A stretch of 27,860 bases of DNA from an uncultured Collinsella sp. (GTDB lineage Bacteria > Actinomycetota > Coriobacteriia > Coriobacteriales > Coriobacteriaceae), in assembly GCA_900752545.1 (NCBI GenBank), contig CAADVS010000091.1, positions 1-27,860 of the forward strand. The letters run 5' to 3'. A program made the position numbers and the translations under genes. The stretch's first letter is position 1, and each line of letters opens with the position of its first letter. Under the pieces are notes generated by a model. That model ran no database searches. It saw only the letters and a list, made by a program, of their open reading frames with translations, and was not told the DNA's origin. Shown piece after piece: positions 1 to 7,042 of this stretch.

Positions 1-96
1 GAGGCCGCGAGCGCCCACGGGGGCTCCGTCTCGCTCGCCAACAGCCCCTCGGGCGGCGCGGTGGCCACCATCGCGGTCCCCCTGTGCGGGGCCTGA
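1..96 (+). CDS. Sensor histidine kinase, C-terminal end only
   Basis: The first 31 codons form an open frame ending in TGA at 94-96. The peptide reads AHGGSVSLANSPSGGA followed by a short hydrophobic strand, which matches the last part of the HATPase_c ATP-binding domain (the 'AHGG-x-V' strand, glycine turn, then the final beta strand). This is typical of membrane sensor kinases of two-component systems. The rest of the gene lies to the left of the window, so the sensor domain and partner regulator cannot be seen. The call rests on one short but characteristic motif. Confidence 0.65.
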   Translation, partial: EAASAHGGSVSLANSPSGGAVATIAVPLCGA

Positions 97-113
97 CGAC
101 TCAGGCCCCGCAC
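84..113 (+). terminator. Perfect 13-bp hairpin over the kinase stop codon
   Basis: Arms at 84-96 (GTGCGGGGCCTGA) and 101-113 are perfectly complementary with a CGAC tetraloop, and the left arm contains the stop codon of the kinase fragment. There is no T-run after it, so it may be a factor-dependent or weak terminator or a 3'-end stabiliser. Confidence 0.5.
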
Positions 114-350
114 ACCGGCGCGCCTCGCAACCAAACGCTTCCATCTTGAAACACGGGGAGTAAATCGCGAAATCGCAGGTGAAAGAGAGTAAAAAGGCAA
201 AGAAAAAGCCTCCGTTCCAACGAGGGAACAGAGGCTAGGAAATCGTTTTTACTCACCGCCGTCGCTGGTGGCTTTGCCACGACTGTCGTACGAAACGAAA
301 CTCAGCGGCACAGTGTGGCACTCAAAAATGCAGGTCAGAACCCTATCGGG
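97..350. other. Intergenic region between kinase fragment and guaA
   Basis: This 254-bp stretch holds the right arm of the kinase 3' hairpin and the guaA terminator. I see no convincing gene. A short GTGGC/GCCAC hairpin near 268-281 has no obvious role. Confidence 0.5.
202..235 (-). terminator. Rho-independent terminator of guaA
   Basis: On the minus strand a stem (AGCCTCTGTTCC pairing with GGAACGGAGGCT, one mismatch) is followed by TTTTTCTTT. It lies about 115 bases past the guaA stop. Confidence 0.8.
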
Positions 351-1949
351 CTACTCCCACTCGATGGTCGCGGGCGGCTTGGACGTGATGTCGTAGCACA
401 CGCGGTTGGCGCCGGGGACCTCGGCAACGATGCGGCCGGAGATGCGGGCCAGGACGTCGTAAGGCAGTTTGGCCCAGTCGGCGGTCATGGCATCGCTGGA
501 CTCGACGGCACGCAGGATGATCGGGCGCTGGTAGGTGCGCTCGTCGCCCATAACGCCAACGGACTTGATGTCAGGCAGGACCGCGAAATACTGCCAGCAG
601 CTGTGCTCGGAGTTGCGCTCACCGGTCTGCTCAAACAGACGCTGGTTGTAGGCGTCGAGCTCCTCGCGCACGATGGCGTCGGCGTTCTTGAGGATCTCGA
701 GCTTCTCCTTATCGACCGCACCGATGATGCGGATGGCCAGACCCGGACCCGGGAAAGGCTGGCGGAACACGATGTGACCTGGCAGGCCGAGCGCCAGACC
801 AAGCGCGCGGACCTCGTCCTTAAAGAAGTGGTCGAGCGGCTCGATGAGGTCGAAGTGCACGCCCTCGGGGAACGGGATCAGGTTGTGGTGGCTCTTGATA
901 GTGGCCGTCTTGCCGCCCGTCTTGCGAGCGCCGGACTCGATGATGTCGGGGTAGATGGTGCCCTGAGCCAGGTACTTGACCGGCTTGCCGTCGGTCTCAA
1001 GCTGCTGCGCCACGGCGAAGAACTCTTTCCAGAACTGCGTACCGATGATGCGGCGCTTCTCCTCGGGCTCGGTCACGCCGGCCAGAAGCTCGGCATAACG
1101 GTCCTCGGCGTGGACGTGGATAAAGTCGACGTCAAACTGCTTGGTGAAGACCTCCTCCACCTGCTCGGGCTCACCCTTGCGCAGCAGGCCGTGGTTGATG
1201 AACACGCAGGTCATCTGCTTGCCCACGGCGCGGGCGCCCAGTGCAGCCACGACGGAAGAGTCGACGCCACCGGACAGGGCCAGAATCACGCGGTCGTCGC
1301 CGACCTTCTCGCGGAACTCGGCCGTCATGGTCTCGACCAGGTTGTCCATGCTCCAGTTGGGCTCCAGGCCGCAGATCTCAAACAGGAAGTTGCTCAGCAG
1401 CTGCTGACCGTACTCGGAGTGCTTGACCTCGGGGTGGAACTGCGTGGTGAAGATCTTGCGCTCGACGCACTCCATGGCGGCAACCGGGCACACGTCGGTG
1501 CTGGCGGTAACGGTAAAGCCCTCGGGCACCTCGGACACGGCGTCGCGGTGGCTCATCCACACGGTCTGCTCCATAGGCGTGGAGTTAAAGAGCTTGGCGC
1601 CAGCCGTGCGCGTGATAGTAGCGCGGCCGTACTCGCCCACCTCGGAGTGGCCGACCTTGCCGCCAAGCGTCACGGCCGTGATCTGATGGCCGTAGCAGAA
1701 GCCCAGAACGGGAAGGCCCAGGTCAAAGATGGCGGGATCGATAGACGGAGCGTCCTCGGCATACACGGAAGCCGGACCGCCGGAAAGGATGAGTGCAGAG
1801 GCGTTCATCTCGCGAATCTCGTCGGCCGAGATGTCGCAGGGGACAATCTCGGAATACACGTTGAGGTCGCGGACGCGACGGGCAATGAGCTGACCGTACT
1901 GCGCACCAAAGTCGAGTACGAGGACCTTTGCGGAAGCCTTTTGATCCAT
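351..1949 (-). CDS. guaA: GMP synthase (glutamine-hydrolysing)
   Basis: GuaA makes GMP from XMP, ATP and glutamine in the cytoplasm, the last step of guanine nucleotide synthesis. The 532-aa product has the normal two-part layout. The N-terminal class I glutamine amidotransferase has nucleophile Cys85 (GFCYGHQ) and the His172/Glu174 pair (QFHPEV). The ATP pyrophosphatase domain carries SGGVDS at 226-231. The C-terminus ends with the dimerisation domain motif ITSKPPATIEWE. The start at 1949 was chosen over an in-frame ATG 36 bases upstream because AGAGGGGGA precedes it at proper spacing and the family begins close to the KVLVLDFG strand. It is transcribed alone, divergent from the asparaginase gene, and ends at a clear terminator. 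Confidence 0.97.
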   Translation of the reverse strand: MDQKASAKVLVLDFGAQYGQLIARRVRDLNVYSEIVPCDISADEIREMNASALILSGGPASVYAEDAPSIDPAIFDLGLPVLGFCYGHQITAVTLGGKVGHSEVGEYGRATITRTAGAKLFNSTPMEQTVWMSHRDAVSEVPEGFTVTASTDVCPVAAMECVERKIFTTQFHPEVKHSEYGQQLLSNFLFEICGLEPNWSMDNLVETMTAEFREKVGDDRVILALSGGVDSSVVAALGARAVGKQMTCVFINHGLLRKGEPEQVEEVFTKQFDVDFIHVHAEDRYAELLAGVTEPEEKRRIIGTQFWKEFFAVAQQLETDGKPVKYLAQGTIYPDIIESGARKTGGKTATIKSHHNLIPFPEGVHFDLIEPLDHFFKDEVRALGLALGLPGHIVFRQPFPGPGLAIRIIGAVDKEKLEILKNADAIVREELDAYNQRLFEQTGERNSEHSCWQYFAVLPDIKSVGVMGDERTYQRPIILRAVESSDAMTADWAKLPYDVLARISGRIVAEVPGANRVCYDITSKPPATIEWE

Positions 1950-2136
1950 GGTTCCCCCTCTTGTTGGCGGGGAGCCGGTGCCCACCCGCGTGAATGAACG
2001 AAAATAACCTCCATAGTGTACACGTTATATGGGGTTTCTCGTCCCTCGCAGCCATCAGCGCACGGCAAACGCATGACCTGGGCCCTATTTGACGGCAATT
2101 GAAGTATTACCAAACGTTACAGATGATGTAATACGT

Positions 2137-2167
2137 TTGAACATTGGACGCCCTGTGCCACAATACT
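2137..2167 (+). promoter_or_regulatory. Putative sigma-70-type promoter of the asparaginase gene
   Basis: TTGAAC at 2137-2142 is followed after 17 bases by an ACAATA/CAATACT -10-like element at 2160-2167, about 50 bases before the start codon. The -10 is not canonical. Confidence 0.35.
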
Positions 2168-2215
2168 GCCGAACGACTCCGCCCTTGCGGCGGCAAATAC
2201 GATAGGAATACCAGC

Positions 2216-3229
2216 ATGAAGCGCATCCTTCTCATCGCCACGGGCGGCACCATCGCATCGACCGAGGACGGCAACGGCCTCTCCCCCGCCCTGACCGGTG
2301 AGGAGCTCGCCCAGAGCGTCCCCGAGATCTCGGACCTCTGCGAGCTCGACGTGGTACAGCCCATGAACATCGACAGTACCAATATGCGCCCGAGCGACTG
2401 GATGCGTATCCGCGACGTCATCGTCGAGGGCTATGCCGACCACGACGGCTTTGTGGTCCTGCACGGCACCGACACCATGAGCTACACCGCGGCGGCGCTT
2501 TCCTATCTGATTCAGGACAGCCCCAAGCCCATCGTGCTCACCGGCTCGCAAAAGCCCATGGGCAACCCCTTTACCGACGCCAAGCTCAACCTGTATCAGA
2601 GCCTGCTCTACGCGCTCGACGAGCATTCGCACGATGTGTCAATTGTGTTTGGCGGCGTCGCCATTGCCGGCACGCGCGCCCGCAAACAGCGCACCATGAG
2701 CTTTAACGCGTTCATTAGCGTCAACTATCCGCCCATTGCCTACATCCGCAACGACCGCATCGTGCGCAACGGGCTCCACGGCACGCATCAGGGCGAAAAC
2801 CCGGTGCGTTTCTACGACAGCATCGACCCGCGCGTATTTGTACTCAAGCTTACGCCCGGCGTAAACCCGGGCATCCTCGACGCCCTTGCCGATAGCTACG
2901 ACGCCGTGATTCTGGAGACCTTTGGCATTGGCGGTATCCCCGAGTTTGGTGAGTCGGGCGAGTCGTTCCAAGAGGCAATTTTTCGCTGGGTCGATTCGGG
3001 CCGCACCGTCGTTATGACCACGCAGGTCCCTGAAGAGGGCCTCGATTTGGGCGTTTATGAGGTCGGCCGGGCTTACGCCGATCATCCGGGCATTCTGCGC
3101 GGCGACGACATGACCACCGAGACGCTCGTGGCCAAAACCATGTGGGCACTCGGCCAGTCACGTGATGCGGCCGAGATTCAGCGCCTGTTCTACAGCCAAG
3201 TCAACCACGACCGCATCCCGATGGCGTAA
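2216..3229 (+). CDS. ansA: Type I (cytoplasmic) L-asparaginase
   Basis: The enzyme hydrolyses L-asparagine to aspartate and ammonia. The 337-aa length matches cytoplasmic AnsA-type enzymes (about 338 aa). The two threonine motifs are present: ATGGTIAS with Thr12, and HGTDTM at 83-88 with Thr85-Asp86, plus the lysine in LTGSQKP (Lys113). No signal peptide is seen, which supports a cytoplasmic rather than periplasmic enzyme. The start at 2216 follows TAGGA at 2203-2207. An in-frame ATG at 2144 would add 24 residues with no family likeness and no ribosome site. The gene is divergent from guaA. Confidence 0.95.
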   Translation: MKRILLIATGGTIASTEDGNGLSPALTGEELAQSVPEISDLCELDVVQPMNIDSTNMRPSDWMRIRDVIVEGYADHDGFVVLHGTDTMSYTAAALSYLIQDSPKPIVLTGSQKPMGNPFTDAKLNLYQSLLYALDEHSHDVSIVFGGVAIAGTRARKQRTMSFNAFISVNYPPIAYIRNDRIVRNGLHGTHQGENPVRFYDSIDPRVFVLKLTPGVNPGILDALADSYDAVILETFGIGGIPEFGESGESFQEAIFRWVDSGRTVVMTTQVPEEGLDLGVYEVGRAYADHPGILRGDDMTTETLVAKTMWALGQSRDAAEIQRLFYSQVNHDRIPMA

Positions 3230-3251
3230 TTCAGTTGTCGACGGGTATCCC

Positions 3252-3470
3252 CTATTCGATGCCCTCGAGAAGCTCTGACACCGTCATGCCGAGTGCGGGC
3301 GCGATCTTAAATAGAACCTTGAGCGTGAAATTTGCCGTTCCATCTTCGATTCGGTCGAGGTAGGGTCGGCTGATTCCTGTCGCCACACAAAAATCAACCT
3401 TGGAGATACCAAGGTCCCTGCGTGTCTCTTCGACCCGCCTGCCAAGAATCTGTTTCGCACGTTCGTCCAT
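3252..3470 (-). CDS. Small XRE-family transcriptional regulator
   Basis: This 72-aa protein is a single helix-turn-helix domain: the recognition region reads VATGISRPYLDRIEDG, followed by the usual hydrophobic helices ending SELLEG. It is little more than the DNA-binding unit, so partner sensing must be minimal or come from another protein. It is divergent from an unknown gene, with a perfect 24-bp palindrome between them, which suggests it represses both. The start lacks a strong Shine-Dalgarno. It could be the antitoxin/regulator half of a small two-gene module. Confidence 0.85.
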   Translation of the reverse strand: MDERAKQILGRRVEETRRDLGISKVDFCVATGISRPYLDRIEDGTANFTLKVLFKIAPALGMTVSELLEGIE

Positions 3471-3499
3471 GCAGCCGAGTTTGAAATGGAGCCGAACAT

Positions 3500-3523
3500 A
3501 AACGTAAACTATAGTTTACGTTT
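3500..3523. promoter_or_regulatory. Perfect 24-bp palindromic operator
   Basis: The left half AAACGTAAACTA is followed directly by its exact reverse complement. It sits 30 bases upstream of the minus-strand XRE gene and 23 bases before the start of the plus-strand gene, and contains TATAGT, a possible -10. Its position and perfect symmetry fit an autoregulatory operator for a dimeric XRE protein. Confidence 0.7.
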
Positions 3524-3546
3524 TGCCGAATACACAGGAGTTTTCT

Positions 3547-3936
3547 ATGTCGGGTTCTTCGGTCCGCATGTACCGAGCCACGCTTCGCACAAACAGCGCA
3601 CCGCCCAAGCTCGTCGTCGTTGAAGCAGAATGCCTTTCGCCCGATGAGCGCACAGCATTTGCATTGCTATCAAGTCGCGTCGCCGCCGTTCTGGTCCCTT
3701 GCCCGGCGCAAGGTGAACTTGCCATCCAATGCCAAGCGCACAGCTGCTCGCTCAATCAGGCTGCCGTAATCGCAACCAGCCAACACGGTCTGCCCCTTCT
3801 CCTGGAAGCCGGTATCGCACTTGCCCTTCGCGGCGCCGGATACGAAAACGAGGCCGCCGCCGACATGGTCTTTAAACCACGATCGAGCGGCGGCCTCGCA
3901 GCAGCCATTGAATATGTATGCAGGCTCGTTGCCTAA
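3547..3936 (+). CDS. Hypothetical protein, divergent from XRE regulator
   Basis: This 129-aa protein has no family that I recognise. The start at 3547 (MSGSSVRMYRAT) is set by AGGAG at 3536-3540; an upstream in-frame TTG at 3523 would overlap the palindrome. The middle part is rich in alanine, leucine and cysteine (PCPAQGEL, QCQAHSC) and the C-terminal half reads like soluble alpha/beta protein (LLLEAGIALALRGAGYENEAA). No signal peptide or membrane segment is seen. It probably shares the palindromic operator with the XRE gene, so the two may form a regulated pair, possibly toxin-antitoxin-like. That is inference from layout only. Confidence 0.7.
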   Translation: MSGSSVRMYRATLRTNSAPPKLVVVEAECLSPDERTAFALLSSRVAAVLVPCPAQGELAIQCQAHSCSLNQAAVIATSQHGLPLLLEAGIALALRGAGYENEAAADMVFKPRSSGGLAAAIEYVCRLVA

Positions 3937-3945
3937 AAGGACAAG

Positions 3946-4329
3946 CTAGAAACCAAAGCCAAAGCCCGTTCCAGTAATCGCCGAATACATAAAGTAGACG
4001 TTGATTACATTGAGGAACACGCCCGTGATGCAGCCGTTACGCAGGTAGCGCTCGCACGCAAGGCGTGCCATCACAGCGGAGTCCTCGTTGTTCTTTGCCT
4101 GGCGTCCCGCCGTAAAGTACGTCGCCACGCTCAGCAGCAGGTTGAGCACCGGCAGTGCCAGCAGCTCGTAGCTCTTACCCCAGCGCGTCACCTCGCCGGC
4201 TGCGTTAAACTTCGTTGCCACCTCGGGGCCAATGTTGGGGATAACACACGCTGCAACCACCAGCGGAATCACCGCAAGTACGAGCAGCGCAATACCCATG
4301 TAGCCAGCTTTTTTGCCATATTTAAACAT
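3946..4329 (-). CDS. DUF1648-like (SdpI N-terminal type) membrane protein
   Basis: The 127-aa protein has membrane segments at about 11-30, 55-73 and 99-117. Between the first two lies KFNAAGEVTRWG, close to the 'HFNxxGExDRWGSK' signature of DUF1648 proteins, the family of the SdpI immunity protein N-terminus. Family proteins are small membrane proteins, some giving immunity to peptide toxins, but most have no known role. The C-terminus ends in an unusual GTGFGFGF tail. The gene begins 11 bases after the ychF stop, and the ychF TAA is part of its TAAGGACG ribosome site, so it is probably co-transcribed with ychF. Confidence 0.7.
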   Translation of the reverse strand: MFKYGKKAGYMGIALLVLAVIPLVVAACVIPNIGPEVATKFNAAGEVTRWGKSYELLALPVLNLLLSVATYFTAGRQAKNNEDSAVMARLACERYLRNGCITGVFLNVINVYFMYSAITGTGFGFGF

Positions 4330-4340
4330 ATGCGTCGTCC

Positions 4341-5417
4341 TTACACGTTAAAGCGGAAGTGCACGACGTCGCCATCGGCCATGACATAGTCCTTGCCCTC
4401 AATACGCAGCTTGCCGGCGGCCTTGGCGCCCTGCTCGCCGCCGAGCTCGATGTAGTCGTCGTAGCCAATAACCTCGGCCTTAATAAAGCCGCGTTCAAAA
4501 TCGGTGTGGATGACGCCGGCGGCCTGCGGGGCGGTCGCGCCCTGACGAACCGTCCAGGCCTTGACCTCCATCTCGCCGGCCGTAAAGAACGACTGCAGGC
4601 CGAGCAGCTTATAGGCCGCCTGCGCGAGCACGTCCAGACCGGGCTGCTCCAAGCCCAGGCTCTCCAGGTAGTCGGCGGCGTCCTCGGGATCGAGCTCGGA
4701 AAGCTCGGCCTCGATCTTGGCGCAAATCGGCAGCGGCTTGACGCCGTCGATGGGCGCCAGGTCGTCGTTGAGCATATCCTCGTCCACGTTGGCCACGTAC
4801 AGAATGGGCTTCATAGTGAGCAGGAACAGACCCTTGGCGGCGGCACGCTCCTCGTCGGTCATCTCCATGGACGCGGCGCGCTTGCCCTCGTTGAGCCAGG
4901 CGAGTAGGCGCTTGGCGACCTCAAACTTGGGCATGAGCTCCTTGTCGCGCTTGGCCTCCTTCTCGAGCTTGGGCAGCTGTTTCTCGAGCGTGCCCATGTC
5001 GGCCAGGATGAGCTCGGTCATGATGGTATCGGCGTCACCGGCGGGGTCGACGAACTCGCCCGTGCGGCCCACCTCACGCATGACGTTGGGGTCCTTAAAG
5101 TAGCGCACGACCTCGCAGATGGCATCAGTCTCGCGGATGTTTGCCAAGAACTGGTTGCCCAGGCCCTCGCCCTCGTTGGCACCCTTCACCAGGCCCGCGA
5201 TGTCGACAAACTCGACCGTAGCCGGCACAATGCGGCCGGGGTTGACGATGTCGGCAAGCTTTTGCAGGCGGCTATCGGGCACATCGACGATACCCACGTT
5301 GGGGTCGATCGTGGCGAACGGGTAGTTGGCGGCAAGGCCGGTCTTTTTGGTAAGCGCGGTGAACAGCGTCGACTTGCCCACGTTGGGCAGGCCCACGATA
5401 CCGATGGAAAGGGACAC
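4341..5417 (-). CDS. ychF: Redox-regulated ATPase/GTPase YchF (OLA1 family)
   Basis: YchF is a conserved P-loop NTPase of the Obg group that binds ribosomes and prefers ATP. The 358-aa protein starts SLSIGIVGLPNVGKS (G1 loop, residues 9-16), has DIAGLVKGA (G3) and YVANVDED near the G4 position, then a coiled region, and ends with the TGS domain signature GKDYVMADGDVVHFRFNV. The start is taken as GTG at 5417: AAGGAG lies five bases upstream and it gives the normal length (about 360 aa). The longer reading frame to 5690 adds a non-homologous low-complexity N-terminus. A TATACT at 5455-5460 (minus) may be its -10 box. Confidence 0.95.
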   Translation of the reverse strand: MSLSIGIVGLPNVGKSTLFTALTKKTGLAANYPFATIDPNVGIVDVPDSRLQKLADIVNPGRIVPATVEFVDIAGLVKGANEGEGLGNQFLANIRETDAICEVVRYFKDPNVMREVGRTGEFVDPAGDADTIMTELILADMGTLEKQLPKLEKEAKRDKELMPKFEVAKRLLAWLNEGKRAASMEMTDEERAAAKGLFLLTMKPILYVANVDEDMLNDDLAPIDGVKPLPICAKIEAELSELDPEDAADYLESLGLEQPGLDVLAQAAYKLLGLQSFFTAGEMEVKAWTVRQGATAPQAAGVIHTDFERGFIKAEVIGYDDYIELGGEQGAKAAGKLRIEGKDYVMADGDVVHFRFNV

Positions 5418-5460
5418 GACAGCTCCTTTTGGTACAGGTACTTCAAACTGCATAAGTATA

Positions 5461-5504
5461 GCGCCGCCGCAGCATCCGGGCGAATCCGGACACCGCGGCG
5501 GCGC
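5461..5504 (-). terminator. GC-rich hairpin between GH4 gene and ychF
   Basis: Arms GCGCCGCCGC (5461-5470) and GCGGCGGCGC (5495-5504) pair perfectly, with an inner CCGG/CCGG stem. It lies after the GH4 gene stop on the minus strand, directly before the likely ychF -10 box. There is no proper T-run, so it is a weak or factor-dependent terminator, or a leader structure. Confidence 0.4.
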
Positions 5505-5544
5505 AAATGAAGCAGAGATGCATGAGGGTTCGAGACAGTAGTCC

Positions 5545-6888
5545 TTACTTAAGCTCGGGCCAGAAATCCTTGTTGGCCTCGATGAGCTCGTCCAGGATCT
5601 GCTTAGCAACGCTCGCCGAAGGAATGGTCTTGGAGAGCGTGAGTGCCTGCCAGAGCTTCTGGTAGCTGCCCTCGACCCAAGCCTGGACAACGAGCTTCTC
5701 GACGGAAACCTGCTGCTCCATCAGGCCCTTCTGGAACTGCGGGATCGGGCCCTGGCAGATCTTCTCAAAGCCGTTGGAACCGACGATGCAAGGCACCTCG
5801 ACCATGGCCGTCGGGTCGAAGTTGGGCACAGCGCCATCGTTGGGGACGATCAGCAGGAAGCGCTCGAGCGTGTTCTCGGCCAGTGCGCAGGCAAGGTCGA
5901 CGATGTAGTTGGCATGTACATCTGGCTCAAAGCCGCCGTCCTTGGCAGTACCCTTGGCGATGATGTCGCGGCAAGCGCCAAAGACCTTCTTCTCGCGGCC
6001 GTCCATAACCTCATTGGCGCGAGTGTAGTTGGGGTCAGACGTCTCGACGACATAGTCCGGGTACAGGTAATACTTGAGGTAGGTATTGGGAATCGTCTCG
6101 GGGTCGACAGCATAGACATCCTTGGCCTTGCCGAAGGTGTGAATCCAGCTCTCCTCGACGTGCTGCTCCTTACCGGCCTCGTGCTCAATGCCGTCCAAGT
6201 AGCCGTTCTTTGCCATGTGCTCCTTGATCTGCGGCATGAGGTCGTTACCCTCCTTGTCGTAGATCTTGCTCCACCAACCAAAGTGGTTGAGGCCGTAGTA
6301 GCTGTACTGCAGCTCGCGACGGTCCTTGATGCCGCACATACGGCTCATCTTATCCATGAGATCGATCGGCATGTCGCAGATGTTGATGATGCGGCTGTTG
6401 GGGCGCAGCACGCGGCAAGCCTCTGCGACGATAGCCGCGGGGTTGGAGTAGTTGAGCATCCAGGCGTTGGGGCTGTACTTCTCCATGTAGTCCAGAATCT
6501 CGATGACACCGCCGATGGAGCGCATGCCGTAGGCGATACCGCCGGCACCGCAGGTCTCTTGGCCAACGCAGCCGTACTTGAGAGGAATCTTCTCGTCGAG
6601 CTCACGCATGGCGTACAGGCCGACGCGGATGTGAGCAAGGACGAAGTCGGTCCCGGTGAATGCGGTCTCGGGGTCGGTGGTGTAGCTAAACTCAACCTCG
6701 GGGGCGTTCTCGTGGAAGTAGATCTCGCAGGCCTTGGCCACGGTCTCCTGGCGCTCGGCGTTGTTGTCGTAGAAGGTCACCTTGTTGACCGGGAAGCGAT
6801 CGCGCTCCTCAAGCAGCATCAGAGCGATGCCCGGGGTGAAGGTAGAGCCACCGCCGGCAATGGTCACGGCATAGTTTTTCTTGGACAT
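5545..6888 (-). CDS. glvA: GH4 6-phospho-alpha-glucosidase (maltose-6'-phosphate glucosidase type)
   Basis: GH4 enzymes cleave phosphorylated disaccharides by an NAD- and Mn-dependent redox mechanism. The 447-aa protein has the NAD loop AGGGSTFTPGI at 11-21, CDMP at 171-174 and NHFGW at 201-205. In Bacillus GlvA, Cys171 and His202 bind the metal and Asp172 is the catalytic acid, and all occur here at the same positions. The CDMP motif marks the alpha-glucoside-6-phosphate subgroup. It starts after a strong GAGGAGG site and lies 154 bases downstream of the PTS EIICB gene, which would supply its 6-phosphorylated substrate. Whether maltose or another alpha-glucoside is the natural substrate cannot be decided from sequence. 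Confidence 0.92.
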   Translation of the reverse strand: MSKKNYAVTIAGGGSTFTPGIALMLLEERDRFPVNKVTFYDNNAERQETVAKACEIYFHENAPEVEFSYTTDPETAFTGTDFVLAHIRVGLYAMRELDEKIPLKYGCVGQETCGAGGIAYGMRSIGGVIEILDYMEKYSPNAWMLNYSNPAAIVAEACRVLRPNSRIINICDMPIDLMDKMSRMCGIKDRRELQYSYYGLNHFGWWSKIYDKEGNDLMPQIKEHMAKNGYLDGIEHEAGKEQHVEESWIHTFGKAKDVYAVDPETIPNTYLKYYLYPDYVVETSDPNYTRANEVMDGREKKVFGACRDIIAKGTAKDGGFEPDVHANYIVDLACALAENTLERFLLIVPNDGAVPNFDPTAMVEVPCIVGSNGFEKICQGPIPQFQKGLMEQQVSVEKLVVQAWVEGSYQKLWQALTLSKTIPSASVAKQILDELIEANKDFWPELK

Positions 6889-6984
6889 GATGTCCTCCTC
6901 ATTCTGGCCGCTTGCTCAATCCATCCCCGTACGCGGCCTGCACGGTTTGGAACTGTTACCTAGAAGTGGAGTTTTTATCTCTAG

Positions 6985-7024
6985 AATCGGCCTTGCGGTG
7001 CATACCGGCTCTGCAAGGCCGATT
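6985..7024 (-). other. Intercistronic stem-loop between EIICB and GH4 genes
   Basis: Perfect 12-bp arms AATCGGCCTTGC (6985-6996) and GCAAGGCCGATT (7013-7024) enclose a 16-base loop. No U-run follows on the minus strand, so this looks more like an RNA processing or stability element setting the ratio of transporter to enzyme than a full terminator. Confidence 0.5.
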
Positions 7025-7042
7025 GTTTCGATGGACGATGGT

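Noticed and set aside
315..1997. Plus-strand open frame of 560 codons opposite guaA
   Set aside because: It is the antisense shadow of guaA, with no ribosome site and low-complexity Leu/Val/Asp-rich sequence.
3523..3546. TTG start for the 129-aa hypothetical gene
   Set aside because: It overlaps the palindrome and the ribosome site; the ATG at 3547 has AGGAG at good spacing.
5418..5690. N-terminal extension of ychF to an upstream ATG
   Set aside because: The extra 91 residues are not family-like and cross the hairpin and likely promoter; GTG at 5417 has a good ribosome site.
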